Counted from the stretch's first letter, positions 5,274 to 12,929 are shown. The stretch: DNA of 15,524 bases from Candidatus Competibacteraceae bacterium (GCA_007120095.1 SKOM01000239.1:1-15524), one strand, 5' to 3'. Notes: generated from the sequence alone by a model not told the origin. Translations and numbers: made by a program.

Positions 5274-5434
5274 AAGGGGTCACCACGCATTATTTGCACT
5301 TGGCAGTGGACGGGTTCATAGTGATGAGGCAAACCCGAGGCACCGCCCAACTGTCTGCTTAAGTCACCAGCATGTCGCCCGGTCATGGCTGGATCACTGT
5401 AGCGCTGTACATGCGATGGAGTGGTCGGGCGCAT
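5264..5434 (-). CDS. Possible 56-residue small protein filling the ptsN-rapZ gap
   Basis: A 56-codon ATG frame that starts two bases after the ptsN stop (TAA-TG-ATG) and ends with a TGA ten bases inside rapZ. It thus spans almost exactly the 163-base gap. That geometry is typical of an operon gene and would couple rapZ translation, which lacks a good Shine-Dalgarno of its own. The product (MRPTTPSHVQRYSDPAMTG..., ending QIMRGDPLCV) is hydrophilic, with five histidines and two cysteines (GLPHHYEPVHCQ). I recognise no family, and it does not resemble HprK, which occupies this position in some proteobacteria. Weak points: only a poor GGA ribosome site, some rare codons (AGA, ATA), and an open frame on the opposite strand over the same stretch. 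It could be chance. Confidence 0.3.
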   Translation of the reverse strand: MRPTTPSHVQRYSDPAMTGRHAGDLSRQLGGASGLPHHYEPVHCQVQIMRGDPLCV

Positions 5435-5436
5435 CA

Positions 5437-5907
5437 TTATCCGTCGGCCAGTTGCCAGTTGATCAACTCCTGGTAGAGCAACTGATCATCATGCAGAAGT
5501 CGCAGCCGCTGACAAAACGCCTGGTTGCTGAACATCTCTGCCAGGTAAGCGAGGATTTTGAGGTGTTCATCGGTGAAGTGTTCTGGAACCACCAATCCGA
5601 ACAGCAGATCTACGGGTTCCTGATCCATGGCGCCAAAATCGATGCCATGGTCTAATTTAAGCACGGCACCGATCGCCCGGTTCGTGCTTGCCAGGCGGCC
5701 ATGAGGCAAAGCGACGCCCTGACCCAGGCCGGTGCTGCCTAAACGTTCCCGCCCCAGCAGGGTATCGAGCACTGCGCGACTGTCTAGGCGCTCAGGATTG
5801 GCGGTCGTCAAGTACTGACTTAAAACATCCAGCGCTTTTTTCTTGCTGTGAATATCGTTGCGGCAGACAACCTGTGCCGGTGTGATCAGTTGCTCTAGGT
5901 TCATCAT
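5437..5907 (-). CDS. ptsN: PTS IIA-like nitrogen-regulatory protein (EIIA-Ntr)
   Basis: 156 residues, the family length. The phospho-acceptor site GQGVALPHGRL has His69 (counting from the first of two adjacent ATGs), and the C-terminal half DLLFGLVVPEHFTDEHLKILAYLAEMF is characteristic. PtsN accepts phosphate from HPr/NPr. Unphosphorylated PtsN modulates potassium transport, sigma factor balance and other targets in proteobacteria. There are two possible starts, ATG 5907 and ATG 5904, both with a weak ribosome site, which suggests coupling to hpf 15 bases upstream. With HPr and enzyme I in the same run of genes, a complete PTS-Ntr-like phosphorelay is encoded here without any sugar transporter. 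Confidence 0.95.
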   Translation of the reverse strand: MMNLEQLITPAQVVCRNDIHSKKKALDVLSQYLTTANPERLDSRAVLDTLLGRERLGSTGLGQGVALPHGRLASTNRAIGAVLKLDHGIDFGAMDQEPVDLLFGLVVPEHFTDEHLKILAYLAEMFSNQAFCQRLRLLHDDQLLYQELINWQLADG

Positions 5908-5922
5908 TCAGTGCCGCAAATA

Positions 5923-6243
5923 TTAAGCTGAATAGTCGCGAGTTTTTTCCTGGCGTTTTTTGTCATTGATTTTCGCCTTATGTTTTTTTACCTGTCGATC
6001 CAGTTTATCACTCAGGGCATCGATAGCCGCATACATGTCCCCGTGTTCCGCATCGGCGAATAAATCGTTGCCGGCCACATATAAGGTGGCTTCGGCTTTG
6101 TGAGTCAGCTTCTCAACGCTGAGAATGACCTGAGCACCGGTAATCTTGTCGAAGTGTCGTTCTATTTTTTCCAGTTTCTCCGTGACGTAATCTCTAAGCG
6201 CATCGGTGATATCGACATGATGGCCACTCAGGGTGATATGCAT
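5923..6243 (-). CDS. hpf: Ribosome hibernation-promoting factor, short form
   Basis: 106 residues. MHITLSGHHVDITDALRDYVTEKL opens the fold, and a long central ILSVEKLTHKAEATLYV strand region and the basic helix DALSDKLDRQVKKHKAKIND follow, as in HPF/YfiA proteins. It binds the 30S decoding region in starvation and leads to inactive 100S ribosomes. It lacks the C-terminal dimerisation domain of long HPF (about 180 residues), so it is the short gammaproteobacterial type. The ATG at 6243 follows a strong AAGGAG seven bases upstream. It sits 50 bases after rpoN, as in E. coli, and may be co-expressed with rpoN and ptsN. Confidence 0.95.
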   Translation of the reverse strand: MHITLSGHHVDITDALRDYVTEKLEKIERHFDKITGAQVILSVEKLTHKAEATLYVAGNDLFADAEHGDMYAAIDALSDKLDRQVKKHKAKINDKKRQEKTRDYSA

Positions 6244-6293
6244 GGGGTTGTACTCCTTGATTGCTATGGCTTAGGTTGAGGGCAGGGGGCCAT

Positions 6294-7739
6294 TCAGCCC
6301 AGTTGGCGACGCGCGGCAGACGTTCCAATACCGAGTAATTCACGATATTTAGCCACCGTGCGTCGGGCAACATTGACGCCCTCGGCTTCCAGTAATTGAG
6401 CGATTTTACTATCACTCAAAGGTTTTTGAGGTCGTTCCTCACTAATGAGTTTTTTGATCATGGCACGAATGGCGACGGATGAACATTCACCGCCGTCACT
6501 GGTGCCGACATGGCTGGAGAAAAAATACTTAAACTCGAATACCCCGCGGGGGGTATGCATGTATTTCTGACTGGTCACCCGCGAAACCGTGGATTCGTGC
6601 AGTTCAAGTGTTTCAGCAATATCCCTTAAAACCAAAGGTTTCATGTATTGTTCACCCTTTTCGAGACAGTCTTGCTGGTGCTCGACGATGCAGGTTGCTA
6701 CACGCAGCAGGGTTTCATTGCGATTTTGCAGACTTTTCAAAAACCAGCGCGCATCTTGTAAGTGGTGACGCAGTGTCGTGTTATCCTCGCTGTGATCAGC
6801 ACGGCGAATGAGCTGCGAATAATGGCTATTAATACGCAGCTTAGGGCTGTTATCAGGGTTGAGCTCGACCAACCAGCCTCGATTATGGCGACGCACAAAC
6901 ACATCTGGAATAATGTATTGGGCGCGGCTGGCCGATAGCGCTGTGCCGGGATGGGGATTAAGACTGCGAACCAGCGCCACGACAAACTGTAGCTCTTCAG
7001 GCCTGAGTTTGAGACGGCGCTGGGCGGTGGCGTAGTCACGTCGTACCAATAATTCGAGATGCTGATGGACGAGTTGCCGGGCCTGAGCCAGCCAGGGCGT
7101 ATCTGGTGGTAGTTGATCAAGTTGTAGCGCCAGACACTCACCCGGTGTACGCGCCCCGATTCCCGGCGGGTCAAAGTGCTGGATGCGGTGCAGCACCGTG
7201 ACCATCTCATCGGTTTCTATCCCCAGTTCGCTGGGTAGGCCCTGATGAATCTCTGGTAACGATAGCGATAGATAGCCGTTGTCATCAATCGACTCGATAA
7301 TCGCCTCGGCAATGAGCCGATCACGGTCGTTAAACGGCGTCAGATCCAGTTGCCAGTTGAGATAATCCTGCAAGGACTGTTCAGAGGACAAATGCTGATC
7401 AAAGGCCAGATCGTCATAGTCATCATTGCGGGAGTAGATGGTCGCACCGTCGGCGGGATGATAAACATCCTCCCACTGACTTTCCACGGTCGCTTCATCA
7501 GCCTTGAGTGCTGTGTTTTCAGGTTCAACAGGCGCGGCGGCGAACTCCGAGGCCCCATCGTCCGAACCGGCTTGAGCGTCGGCATCGTCAGCTTGTTCCA
7601 GCATAAAGTTGGAGTCCAGCATCGTTTGAATCTCGGTTTGTAGTTCCAGACCGGATAACTGCAATAGGCGAATAGCCTGTTGCAGCTGTGGGGTCATGGT
7701 GAGCTGCTGACCTAGGCGAAGCTGAAGTGACTGTCGCAT
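6294..7739 (-). CDS. rpoN: RNA polymerase sigma-54 factor
   Basis: 481 residues (E. coli 477). Region I is typical: QSLQLRLGQQLTMTPQLQQAI then RLLQLSGLEL, Gln/Leu-rich, which contacts activators and the -12 promoter element. Region II (about residues 45-110) is acidic and variable. A core-binding domain follows (LNWQLDLTPFNDRDRLIAEAIIESIDDNGYL begins there), then an HTH region with ETLELHESTVSRVTSQKY, and the RpoN box ARRTVAKYRE at residues 458-467, which reads the -24 element. It directs transcription of genes needing AAA+ activators, commonly nitrogen and carbon genes. The ATG at 7739 has no clear Shine-Dalgarno. A 93-base gap separates it from lptB and contains a sigma54-promoter-like sequence, so it may have its own start of transcription. 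Confidence 0.97.
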   Translation of the reverse strand: MRQSLQLRLGQQLTMTPQLQQAIRLLQLSGLELQTEIQTMLDSNFMLEQADDADAQAGSDDGASEFAAAPVEPENTALKADEATVESQWEDVYHPADGATIYSRNDDYDDLAFDQHLSSEQSLQDYLNWQLDLTPFNDRDRLIAEAIIESIDDNGYLSLSLPEIHQGLPSELGIETDEMVTVLHRIQHFDPPGIGARTPGECLALQLDQLPPDTPWLAQARQLVHQHLELLVRRDYATAQRRLKLRPEELQFVVALVRSLNPHPGTALSASRAQYIIPDVFVRRHNRGWLVELNPDNSPKLRINSHYSQLIRRADHSEDNTTLRHHLQDARWFLKSLQNRNETLLRVATCIVEHQQDCLEKGEQYMKPLVLRDIAETLELHESTVSRVTSQKYMHTPRGVFEFKYFFSSHVGTSDGGECSSVAIRAMIKKLISEERPQKPLSDSKIAQLLEAEGVNVARRTVAKYRELLGIGTSAARRQLG

Positions 7740-7795
7740 GGTAAGTTAAGGGTTCGTTTGCTGACCAGTATACAAAATTAAGTTGCCTCCATTAA

Positions 7796-7811
7796 AGCAT
7801 AGACTGTGCCA
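7796..7811 (-). promoter_or_regulatory. Possible sigma54-type (-24/-12) element upstream of rpoN
   Basis: On the - strand the sequence reads TGGCACAGTCTATGCT. The sigma54 consensus is TGGCACG-N4-TTGCW: the -24 TGGCAC is perfect, the GG to GC spacing is exact, and two positions differ (A for G, A for T). Transcription would begin about 12 bases past the GC, near 7785, leaving a leader of about 46 bases before rpoN. Sequences this good are expected about twice by chance in a window of this size on both strands, so position, in the largest gap of the lpt-rpoN segment, is the main support. Confidence 0.35.
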
Positions 7812-7832
7812 TGACAGTAACCCGTTAATCGC

Positions 7833-8564
7833 TTATAACCGGAATGCTTCACCCAGGTAGACTTGGCGCACCTGCGGGTTGTCGAGAATTGCCGCCGTAT
7901 TGCCCTCGGCGATGACCCGCCCCTCACTGAGAATATAAGCCCTTTGGCAGATGCCCAATGTCTCACGCACATTATGATCGGTGATGAGTACGCCGATGCC
8001 ACGCGCCTGCAGATGTTCGATGATGCGCTGAATATCAGCTACTGACAAGGGATCAACTCCGGCAAAGGGTTCATCCAGCAGAATAAACTGCGGTTCTGCC
8101 GCTAAGGCGCGGGCGATTTCTACCCGTCGGCGTTCGCCACCGGACAAACTGACGCCGGGCTGGTCGCGCAAATGCCCCACATGCAGTTCTTCCAACAGTT
8201 CTTCGGCCCGGGTGAGGCGCTCGGCCCGGGTTAAGTCACGACGCAGTTCCAGAATGGCCAGTACATTATCGCACACTGATAATTTGCGAAAAATCGAAGG
8301 CTCTTGGGGCAGATAGCCTAACCCCAAGCGGGCTCGAGCGTGCATAGGCAGTGCTGTAATGTCCCGACCATCCAGCAATACCCGGCCCTGATCGCAACCG
8401 ACCAGCCCGACAATCATGTAAAAGCAGGTGGTTTTTCCAGCCCCATTGGGCCCTAATAATCCGACAACCTCGCCATTGCTCACATGTACAGAAGCCGCAT
8501 CCACCACTTGCCGTCCCCGGTAGCGTTTAACGATCTCGACCGCCTGAAGCTTATGCATGGTCAT
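7833..8564 (-). CDS. lptB: LPS export ABC transporter ATP-binding protein LptB
   Basis: 243 residues, family length 241. Walker A GPNGAGKTT at residues 38-46, Q-loop GYLPQEPSIF, ABC signature LSGGERRRVEIARAL, Walker B FILLDEPFAGVDP, H-loop ITDHNVRETL; the GVDPxSVxDI and DHNVRETL segments are hallmarks of LptB. It powers extraction of lipopolysaccharide from the inner membrane together with LptF and LptG, which are not in this window. Its ATG overlaps the lptA stop by four bases (ATGA), so the two are translationally coupled; a second ATG at 8558 is possible. It follows lptC and lptA in the usual order and is followed by rpoN. Confidence 0.97.
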   Translation of the reverse strand: MTMHKLQAVEIVKRYRGRQVVDAASVHVSNGEVVGLLGPNGAGKTTCFYMIVGLVGCDQGRVLLDGRDITALPMHARARLGLGYLPQEPSIFRKLSVCDNVLAILELRRDLTRAERLTRAEELLEELHVGHLRDQPGVSLSGGERRRVEIARALAAEPQFILLDEPFAGVDPLSVADIQRIIEHLQARGIGVLITDHNVRETLGICQRAYILSEGRVIAEGNTAAILDNPQVRQVYLGEAFRL

Positions 8565-9046
8565 TGGCGTGGTTGGATAGTGAACTGGATGCGCTCGCCT
8601 TCACGACCTCGAGCCTCGACCACGTCCCGACCAAGATCGTATTCGATGCGATCGCCGCTGAATTCATCGCCGCCTTGTACGAAGCGTGCCTTGCCGATGA
8701 CCCGTACCGTGCCGGTCTGGGCATTGTAGTCGATCCGCTCCCCGGTGCCAGTAATCGGCGGACGGTTGACATCGGGTTGATAGCGAAACCGCGTGGGGCT
8801 GCCCACCGCTTCCATGCGCAAAAACTGGCCATCCTCAGCAAAATGTACCGTCGCACGATCAGCGGCCAGGTACAGCGTGCCTTGCGATACTTCAACATTA
8901 CCTTCGTAAACGCTGATGCCCGTGCGTTGTTCAAAGCTAGCGCGGTCAGCCTGGAGGCGGATCGGTTGCTGGCGATCCTCGGGCAAAGCCAGGGCAGTAG
9001 CCGCGAACATCACGACCCATAGCAGACTAAGAAGGAGGTGGCGCAT
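8561..9046 (-). CDS. lptA: LPS transport periplasmic protein LptA
   Basis: 161 residues starting at the ATG at 9046, chosen because GAGGAGA sits immediately upstream and the resulting N-terminus MRHLLLSLLWVVMFAATALA is a clear Sec signal peptide; an upstream in-frame start at 9091 would spoil it. The mature part has the OstA/LptA pattern: PIRLQADRASFEQRTGISVYEGNVEVSQGTLYLAADRATV, then IDYNAQTGTVRVIGKARFVQGGDEFSGDRIEYDL, consistent with the jelly-roll that forms the periplasmic bridge carrying LPS from LptC to LptD. It overlaps lptC by 20 bases and lptB by 4, so the three genes form a tightly coupled unit. Confidence 0.95.
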   Translation of the reverse strand: MRHLLLSLLWVVMFAATALALPEDRQQPIRLQADRASFEQRTGISVYEGNVEVSQGTLYLAADRATVHFAEDGQFLRMEAVGSPTRFRYQPDVNRPPITGTGERIDYNAQTGTVRVIGKARFVQGGDEFSGDRIEYDLGRDVVEARGREGERIQFTIQPRQ

Positions 9047-9596
9047 ATTCTCCTCGTACATCCCATAGCAATGTGTAGCGACCTTCAGCAAGATTAGCCC
9101 GAAACCCGGTGCCCTGTAACCAGCCCGAGGCGGTTTCCAAGCGGGTCAGCGCATCGCTGCTGAGCAGTTGCGCCTTACGATAGTAACTGAGATCATGGGT
9201 ACGAATCGATAACGATTCATCGGGGGCATCGCTGTAGCGGTCGGCGTTGACCGCCTTGCGTAAAATCACCAGTTGGTGGTCGGCCGATAACCAGCCCTGT
9301 TCGGATTCAATCAGCCATTCGCGCTTGCCGTCCGGGGTAAAAATTTCCAATCGAGGTGATTGCACCTCAATGCCGCGGTCGCTGGGTAATTGGACTAAAT
9401 ACGGCGCTTGCAGGGCATAGCGCTGTTGTCCGAGTTCGTCCAAATAAGTAGCCGAAAAATTATGAAGTTGTAGTTCTGGGCCCCGCGGTGTGATCAGCGC
9501 ATCGCTGTCGGTATCACTGCGGATGCCGACGATCAGCCACAGACTCAAGGCCACCAGCAGGCCGGGGATGGCGTAAATCCGTATGAAACGTGGCAT
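9027..9596 (-). CDS. lptC: LPS export membrane protein LptC
   Basis: 189 residues from ATG 9596. A TTG at 9605 overlapping the kdsD stop (TTGA) would add three residues. A single N-terminal membrane anchor (IYAIPGLLVALSLWLIVGI) is followed by a periplasmic beta-strand domain: PELQLHNFSATYLDELGQQRYALQAP, then DGKREWLIESEQGWLSADHQLVILRKAV, typical of LptC/YrbK. It links the LptB2FG transporter to LptA. The stop lies inside the start of lptA (20-base overlap). In most gammaproteobacteria kdsC lies between kdsD and lptC; here lptC follows kdsD directly with nothing between. Confidence 0.93.
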   Translation of the reverse strand: MPRFIRIYAIPGLLVALSLWLIVGIRSDTDSDALITPRGPELQLHNFSATYLDELGQQRYALQAPYLVQLPSDRGIEVQSPRLEIFTPDGKREWLIESEQGWLSADHQLVILRKAVNADRYSDAPDESLSIRTHDLSYYRKAQLLSSDALTRLETASGWLQGTGFRANLAEGRYTLLWDVRGEYAPPPS

Positions 9597-9601
9597 GGCG
9601 A

Positions 9602-10621
9602 TCAAACCACACCGGCCTTAAACAGATCGTGCATATTGAACGCCCCGATGAGTTTTTGCTCCGAGTCCACCACGGGTAAGGCCAGAATTTTATGGGTTTC
9701 CATTAGCGCTACCGCCTCGGCAGCCAGCAGATCCGGCGACACCGTTTGACACGGTGTGGTCATTAATTCGCCGACGTGCAGCGTGTGCACATACTGATGG
9801 CGTTCGAATGTACGCCGCAGATCACCATCGGTAAATACCCCCAGCACATGCTGTTCGGCATTGACAATCACCGTCATGCCCAGCGCCTTGCTGGACATTT
9901 CCACCAGTGCCTCGGGCAGTGGGTCATGGGCATGATTGCAGGGAATGCGTTCACCGGTGTGCATGATGTCAGCAATATGCAACAGCAGACGGCGACCCAA
10001 GCGGCCGCCGGGATGAGAGCGGGCAAAATCGCTGCTGGTAAACCCGCGGGCATCAAGCAGCGCCACAGCCAGGGCATCGCCCATAGCCAAAGTGGCCGTG
10101 GTACTGGCGGTCGGTGCCAGACCCAGCGGACAGGCTTCCTCAGCGACACTGACATCAAGGTGCACAGTCGCGACAGTGGCCAGCGTTGACTCAGGGCGGC
10201 CAGTCAGGGCGATCAGCGGTACTTGCAAGCGCTTAATCAACGGTAGAATGGTCAATATTTCTTCGGTTTCTCCGGAGTTGGACAAGGCGAGCACTAAATC
10301 CTTATCGGTAATCATACCCAGATCACCGTGGCTGGCTTCGGCCGGATGGACGAAAAACGCCGGTGTACCGGTACTGGCCAAAGTCGCGGCTACCTTATTG
10401 CCGATATGGCCGGATTTACCCATACCGATGACAATCACCCGTCCTGAACAGGCTAAAATCAATTCGCAGGCATGGGTAAAACCTTGATCAAGCCTTGCTT
10501 TGAGAGCGGTTATCGCCTGCGCCTCAGTCTCCAGCACCTTACGCCCGAGCGCAATGAAGCCGCCAGGGCGGGTTTCCTCAGTGGGCCAGCAGGGCTTGGA
10601 TGTGTTCAAGATCAGCCTCAT
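9602..10621 (-). CDS. kdsD: D-arabinose 5-phosphate isomerase
   Basis: Converts ribulose 5-phosphate to arabinose 5-phosphate, the first step towards KDO of lipopolysaccharide. The SIS domain shows VIVIGMGKSGHIGNKVAATLASTGTPAFF, HPAEASHGDLGMI and LALSNSGETEEIL, then SHPGGRLGRRLL. Two CBS domains follow (from ADIMHTGERIP and from VGELMTTPCQTV). Homology begins around GRKVLETEAQAI. The start is uncertain: ATG 10621 (339 residues, used here) lacks a good ribosome site, whereas TTG 10609 has GAGG six bases upstream and gives 335 residues (E. coli 328). Either way the 5' end overlaps the tolC 3' end in another frame. lptC follows at once; kdsC is missing. Confidence 0.9.
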   Translation of the reverse strand: MRLILNTSKPCWPTEETRPGGFIALGRKVLETEAQAITALKARLDQGFTHACELILACSGRVIVIGMGKSGHIGNKVAATLASTGTPAFFVHPAEASHGDLGMITDKDLVLALSNSGETEEILTILPLIKRLQVPLIALTGRPESTLATVATVHLDVSVAEEACPLGLAPTASTTATLAMGDALAVALLDARGFTSSDFARSHPGGRLGRRLLLHIADIMHTGERIPCNHAHDPLPEALVEMSSKALGMTVIVNAEQHVLGVFTDGDLRRTFERHQYVHTLHVGELMTTPCQTVSPDLLAAEAVALMETHKILALPVVDSEQKLIGAFNMHDLFKAGVV

Positions 10622-11879
10622 TGAGTTCGCCAATGGCCTCTTCCAGGCTGAGGCGATTGAGTAGATAGGAATAACGCGCTTGGGCATAGTCGCGTTCAGC
10701 ACGCAGCAAATCCCGTTGACTGTTGAGCACTTCGACAATCGTGCGCGTACCGACATCAAACCCCGCCTGGGTGGCTTCCAAGGAGCTGCGACTGGATACT
10801 CGCGCTTGATCCAAAGCGCGTACCAGACTGATCGACGCTTCGACGCCCCGGTATGCCTCACGAACTTGCCGCGTCACGGCGCGTTGTACCGCTTCGCGTT
10901 GTTGCTTGGCGGCCTCATGGCGGAAAGCCGCTTCCCGGGTTCGGGAAGTGACCGCCCCTCCCTGGTACAGCGGGATGGTCAGTTCCAAACCGACACGCCC
11001 GCCGCGTCTGGAAATCATACCGGTGTCGCTGTCGCTGTAGCTGGCATTAAGATCCAGAGTAGGGTAATGACCAGAACGCTGCAGGGCGATGTTTTCGCGC
11101 GCCAGTTCAGTACCGAAGCGGGCGCTGTTAAGGCTGGGATTATTGGCCAGAGCCTGTTGCACCCAATAGTCAGGATCGTCCGGATCGGGAGTCCTCAGCG
11201 GTATTTCCTCGCGCAAGGGTTGCAAGCTCTCGTAATAGTGCCCGGTGATTTCGGCCAGTGCCTCGCGGCGATTGGCCAGCGCATTTAATGCGGCAATTTC
11301 CGTCGACAGCGATTGATCAAAACGCGCCTGGGCCTCCTGTACATCGGTGATGGTCACCAGACCGACCTCAAAGCGGCGCCGGGCCTGTTCGAGTTGTCGT
11401 TCGATGGCCTCTTTATCGGCTTGGGCGAAAATGGCGTCATCCCGAGCTGCCAACGCGTCAAAATAAGCCGAGGCGACCCGCAGGATCAGGTTCTGGCTGG
11501 AGTCCTGGAAATCGATATCAGCGCGATCAACGGTGATATCCGCCTGACGGCGGCGTACCTGGGTGCTGCGATCATACAGGGGTTGATTTAAGGCGATGCT
11601 GGCGCTATCGCTGTTGAAGCTGGATCTGCCCGGACCGCGATCCTCAAAATTGCGGTCAATGCTGCCGCGTGCGTTCAGGCTGGGCAGGGCGAGGGCGCGG
11701 GCCTGGGGCAGCGCCTCGCGTTCGGCAGAACGCAGCGCATCCGCCTGCTGTAATTGAGGGTCGTTATCAAGCGCATCACGATAAGCCTGCATAATGCCGA
11801 TCTCAGCAGCGGTCAGCGGGCTGAGCGCGCCAAGCAGGCTGATCATCAAAAGATACATTGAAGGTCTGAACAACTTCAT
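10578..11879 (-). CDS. tolC: TolC-family outer membrane efflux protein
   Basis: 433 residues from ATG 11879, with AGGA nine bases upstream. The N-terminus MKLFRPSMYLLMISLLGALS ending near TAAEIG is a signal peptide. The mature protein shows the duplicated OEP pattern. First half: QAYRDALDNDPQLQQADALR, ALNQPLYDRSTQVRRRQADI, ASAYFDALAARDDAIFAQADKEAIERQLEQARRRFEVGLVTITDVQEAQARFD. Second half: NPSLNSARFGTELARENI, LDLNASY, LTIPLYQGGAVTSRTREA, FDVGTRTIVEVLNSQRDLLRAERDYAQARYSYLLNRLSLEEAIG. It forms the outer-membrane channel-tunnel used by type I secretion and multidrug pumps. It lacks the variable C-terminal tail of E. coli TolC (493 residues). No pump genes adjoin it. It is the first gene of the - strand run, divergent from the fucose-synthase gene, with its stop inside kdsD. 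Confidence 0.93.
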   Translation of the reverse strand: MKLFRPSMYLLMISLLGALSPLTAAEIGIMQAYRDALDNDPQLQQADALRSAEREALPQARALALPSLNARGSIDRNFEDRGPGRSSFNSDSASIALNQPLYDRSTQVRRRQADITVDRADIDFQDSSQNLILRVASAYFDALAARDDAIFAQADKEAIERQLEQARRRFEVGLVTITDVQEAQARFDQSLSTEIAALNALANRREALAEITGHYYESLQPLREEIPLRTPDPDDPDYWVQQALANNPSLNSARFGTELARENIALQRSGHYPTLDLNASYSDSDTGMISRRGGRVGLELTIPLYQGGAVTSRTREAAFRHEAAKQQREAVQRAVTRQVREAYRGVEASISLVRALDQARVSSRSSLEATQAGFDVGTRTIVEVLNSQRDLLRAERDYAQARYSYLLNRLSLEEAIGELNEADLEHIQALLAH

Positions 11880-11949
11880 AGAAGCAATCCTGTACACTAA
11901 ACGGGGAAAGTAAAGCGTGCTCTTAAACACATTGCAGTCTATCATCATT

Positions 11950-12927
11950 ATGACCCAAAAAATCCACATCGCTGGCCACCAAGGCATGGTGGGTTCCGCC
12001 ATCCACCGCCAGTTACTCCAATCCGGACACCGGGCAACCGATTTTATCTTCAGAACCCATGCGGAACTGGATCTGACTCACCAAGCGGCGGTTCACGACT
12101 TTTTCCAGAGCCAACAGCCCACCCAGGTTTATCTGGCAGCGGCCAAGGTCGGCGGCATTTATGCAAACACTACCTATCCGGCTGATTTCATTTACGACAA
12201 TTTAATGATTGAGGCCAATATCATCCACAGCGCCTTCAAATCCGGTGTGAAACACCTGCTGTTTCTGGGTTCAAGCTGCATCTACCCGCGTGATGTAGCG
12301 CAGCCGATGTCCGAATCCGTCCTGCTCACCGGTCGGCTGGAACCCACCAACGAGCCTTATGCCATTGCTAAAATCGCCGGGATCAAGCTGTGCGAAAGCT
12401 ATAATCGCCAGTACGGCGATAGTCATGGCATTGATTACCGCAGTGTGATGCCGACGAATCTGTATGGGCCGGGTGATAACTACCATGCCGAACATTCCCA
12501 TGTGATTCCCGGCCTGATCCGGCGTTTTCATGAAGCCAAGATCCATCAGCAGCCAACGATTCGTATTTGGGGTAGCGGTAAGCCAAGGCGGGAATTTCTC
12601 TATGTTGATGATATGGCGGCGGCCTGCGTCCATGTGATGAACCTCGATCAAGCGACTTACGCCGCCCACACCGAGCCCATGCTCAGCCATATCAACATCG
12701 GTTCGGGTGAAGACCTGACCATCCGCGAGTTAGCAGAACAGATTAGCCGCATCATCGGCTACACCGGTCAGATTGAATGCGACCTCAGCAAACCGGACGG
12801 CACCCCAAGAAAACTGATGGACAGCCGTCGTTTGCGAGCGCTAGGCTGGCAGCCGAACGTGAGACTCGAAGAGGGTCTGCAGCGCGCTTATGCGGATTTT
12901 CTAACCGCAGACAGACAGAACCCGTAA
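11950..12927 (+). CDS. fcl: GDP-L-fucose synthase
   Basis: 325 residues (E. coli Fcl 321). A short-chain dehydrogenase/reductase that makes GDP-L-fucose from GDP-4-keto-6-deoxymannose with NADPH by epimerisation and reduction. Seen: nucleotide-binding GHQGMVGSAI near the N-terminus; LGSSCIYP with the catalytic Ser; and EPTNEPYAIAKIAG with Tyr137 and Lys141 (YxxxK). SVMPTNLYGPGDNYH, SHVIPGLIRRFHEA, GSGKPRREFLYVDDMAAA and SKPDGTPRKLMDSRRL are all family landmarks. I chose ATG 11950 by alignment with E. coli; a GTG at 11917 with a better-looking GGGGAAAG upstream would add 11 residues. The usual partner gmd is absent and no glycosyltransferase adjoins. The downstream side borders decayed mobile-element sequence. 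Confidence 0.95.
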   Translation: MTQKIHIAGHQGMVGSAIHRQLLQSGHRATDFIFRTHAELDLTHQAAVHDFFQSQQPTQVYLAAAKVGGIYANTTYPADFIYDNLMIEANIIHSAFKSGVKHLLFLGSSCIYPRDVAQPMSESVLLTGRLEPTNEPYAIAKIAGIKLCESYNRQYGDSHGIDYRSVMPTNLYGPGDNYHAEHSHVIPGLIRRFHEAKIHQQPTIRIWGSGKPRREFLYVDDMAAACVHVMNLDQATYAAHTEPMLSHINIGSGEDLTIRELAEQISRIIGYTGQIECDLSKPDGTPRKLMDSRRLRALGWQPNVRLEEGLQRAYADFLTADRQNP

Positions 12928-12929
12928 AC

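Noticed and set aside
5227..5655. 142-codon + strand frame over the ptsN-rapZ junction
   Set aside because: Mostly antisense to ptsN, whose identity is certain; no motif and no ribosome site. It does weaken the case for the small - strand ORF, since both frames are open over the same gap.
8484..9022. + strand frames opposite lptA/lptB (81 and 152 codons)
   Set aside because: Antisense shadows of two certain genes with overlapping starts and stops in the expected operon order.
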